Assembly: GCA_002390025.1 (NCBI GenBank)
Contig: DGRU01000228.1
Coordinates: 1-23,424 of the forward strand
DNA length: 23,424 bases
Reading direction: 5' to 3'
DNA from: Lachnospiraceae bacterium UBA4380
Lineage (GTDB): Bacteria; Bacillota; Clostridia; Lachnospirales; Lachnospiraceae
The notes under the pieces were generated by a model. That model worked only from the letters and a program-made list of their open reading frames with translations. It had not been told where the DNA came from and did no database searches. The position numbers were made by a program, and so were the translations under genes. Positions 22,387-23,424 of this stretch are shown here, piece by piece (position 1 is the first letter of the stretch; the number at the start of each line of letters is the position of its first letter).

Positions 22387-22439
22387 GACAGGGACGGTTC
22401 CCCTGGCACCATTTGGCTGCCGGAGGAACCGTCCCTTTA
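22387..22439. repeat. Diverged inverted REP pair
   Basis: AGGGACGGTTCC (about 22390-22401) pairs with GGAACCGTCCCT (about 22425-22436), followed by TTAATAT. This large hairpin sits just beyond the 3' end of the transposase gene and could also act as a terminator for it or for sstT. Confidence 0.8.
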
Positions 22440-22449
22440 ATATCTGACA

Positions 22450-23190
22450 TCACGCTTTCTGAATCACACCTCGATTAATCCCTGTCAACCGCTCCAACTG
22501 GCGGATGCTCAAACCTGCTTTTTTCAGCGCTCTGAGCGTTCTATCCCGTTCCTCCCTGTCCATTCTCTGAAGATTTGTTCCGCTCTGCCCCTTTAATTGG
22601 CAGTGAATCACCCGGAGCGCCCACTTGTCATCATACCTCACTCCTGTATCGAACTCCATGCACTCATCATCATTCTCTTCCTCTAAATACGCGTCAAAAG
22701 CTTTTTTATCCCCCAACAGAGACTTTATGACACTCATGTCTACAAATGAAGAACTGTCACCAAAACAGCAATAGCTGCTCCATTGATAATCCTTTGCCGG
22801 ACAGACTCCTGCCTTTTGCGGATTATTCAGGATATATCTTGTTACGGTAATCAGGTATGCTTCATCCTCCACCGGTTCACTGCGATAACGATCCTGAAAC
22901 AAATGCCCTACCCTTTCATATTTCTGATTAAAATAATGAGAGTAGCGTATCCCTATTTTTTTCATGAATTCCGAGATTTTCTTTTCTTTGTCATGAAGAA
23001 GTAAATGAGTGTGGTTTTCCATAAGACAGTAAGCACACACAGCCACTCCCGTCTCTCTGCTATACTTCTCAAGCATCCTCAGATAAAACCGATAATCATC
23101 GGGCGTCTCAAACAGTAATTGCTTTCCAATCCCTCTCTGCATCGCATGAAAATAACCGCTTTCAGAAAACTTTCTGGCCTGGCGTGGCAT
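22450..23190 (-). CDS. REP-associated tyrosine transposase (RAYT, Y1/HUH)
   Basis: This 246-residue single-domain transposase is related to IS200/IS605 TnpA. The HUH metal site is MENHTHLLL (His60, His62), and the nucleophile is a Tyr in IRYSHYFNQKY (Tyr83 or Tyr86). GHLFQDRYRSEPVEDEAYLITVTRYILNNPQKAGV is the standard RAYT core. The C terminus (RTLRALKKAGLSIRQLERLTGINRGVIQKA) is a helix-turn-helix typical of Firmicutes RAYTs. RAYTs cut and join REP hairpins in single-stranded DNA. ATG at 23190 follows AGAGGAGA. The gene is complete and flanked on both sides by REP-like palindromes, as is usual for this domesticated, non-IS arrangement. Confidence 0.93.
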   Translation of the reverse strand: MPRQARKFSESGYFHAMQRGIGKQLLFETPDDYRFYLRMLEKYSRETGVAVCAYCLMENHTHLLLHDKEKKISEFMKKIGIRYSHYFNQKYERVGHLFQDRYRSEPVEDEAYLITVTRYILNNPQKAGVCPAKDYQWSSYCCFGDSSSFVDMSVIKSLLGDKKAFDAYLEEENDDECMEFDTGVRYDDKWALRVIHCQLKGQSGTNLQRMDREERDRTLRALKKAGLSIRQLERLTGINRGVIQKA

Positions 23191-23233
23191 GATTTCTCCT
23201 CTCGTCTCATCTTCTGCATTAAAAACTGCAAGT

Positions 23234-23258
23234 TGTCAAAAGAACCGTCCCTTTGACA
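23234..23258 (-). repeat. REP-like palindrome upstream of RAYT gene
   Basis: This 25-nt element in the opposite orientation (TGTCAAAAGAACCG, then TCCCTTTGACA on the plus strand) lies 44 bp before the transposase start. Confidence 0.9.
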
Positions 23259-23364
23259 AGATGTGATGCCCATGTTAGCAAATTCCGAAACATAGAGGAA
23301 TAGGTTGTTCCAACTAAACTACGAAAACAATGATTCTTGTGATTTTCGCACAAATTGTCAAAGT

Positions 23365-23424
23365 TGTCAGGGGGACGGTTCCTCTGACAACTTCGTGCTG
23401 CAAAAAGAACCGTCCCCCTGACAC
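23365..23424. repeat. Inverted REP-like pair at right edge
   Basis: A forward element at 23365-23389 and an inverted one from about 23403 to the window edge can form a long hairpin with a 13-nt spacer. The second copy may be cut by the window end. Between 23259 and 23364 I see nothing but a weak CGAAAA/TTTTCG hairpin. Confidence 0.88.

Overview
The window looks like chromosomal DNA of a fairly GC-rich Gram-positive anaerobe of the Clostridia, most likely Lachnospiraceae-like. This is inferred from gene content (YybS/DUF2232, YhaN and YhaO homologues, SstT, a GH25 lipoprotein, a deoxyinosine glycosylase), strong AGGAGG-type ribosome sites, and lipoproteins with a Gram-positive-style lipobox. 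No rRNA or other species marker is present.

Layout. Left edge: a serine tRNA (GCT anticodon, minus strand), a long non-coding stretch with a 37-bp duplication, then an acidic SH3-type lipoprotein (plus). From about 1.7 to 10.1 kb a three-gene minus-strand operon reads, in transcription order, a membrane-anchored TIR protein with a beta-propeller-like ectodomain, a 1065-residue protein combining Sel1-like repeats, Rossmann-like folds and a degenerate C-terminal RyR domain, and a YhaN-like SMC/Rad50-type ATPase. Divergent from it (10.5-11.3 kb, plus) lie two tandem 95-residue proteins, each essentially one stand-alone ryanodine-receptor (RyR) repeat, separated by a segment bounded by a 25-bp inverted repeat. 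The presence of RyR domains on both sides of the divergent promoter region makes 1.7-11.4 kb the best candidate for an undescribed sensing or conflict system: TIR as possible NAD-acting effector, Rossmann/RyR as possible ligand sensor, ATPase as motor or DNA-linked partner.

The right half is mostly housekeeping or metabolic: a GH25 muramidase lipoprotein (plus); a minus-strand series of YybS membrane protein, omega-amidase-like hydrolase, MATE exporter and YhaO/SbcD-like nuclease; a deoxyinosine-type DNA glycosylase (minus); a GH13 alpha-glucosidase (plus); and the serine/threonine symporter SstT (plus). The last 2.7 kb holds a REP-associated tyrosine transposase (RAYT) with many copies of a 25-nt palindromic REP-like element on both sides. 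One copy supplies the stop codon of the alpha-glucosidase. Intergenic regions are unusually rich in short tandem repeats (8, 17, 20, 22, 28 and 37 bp periods).
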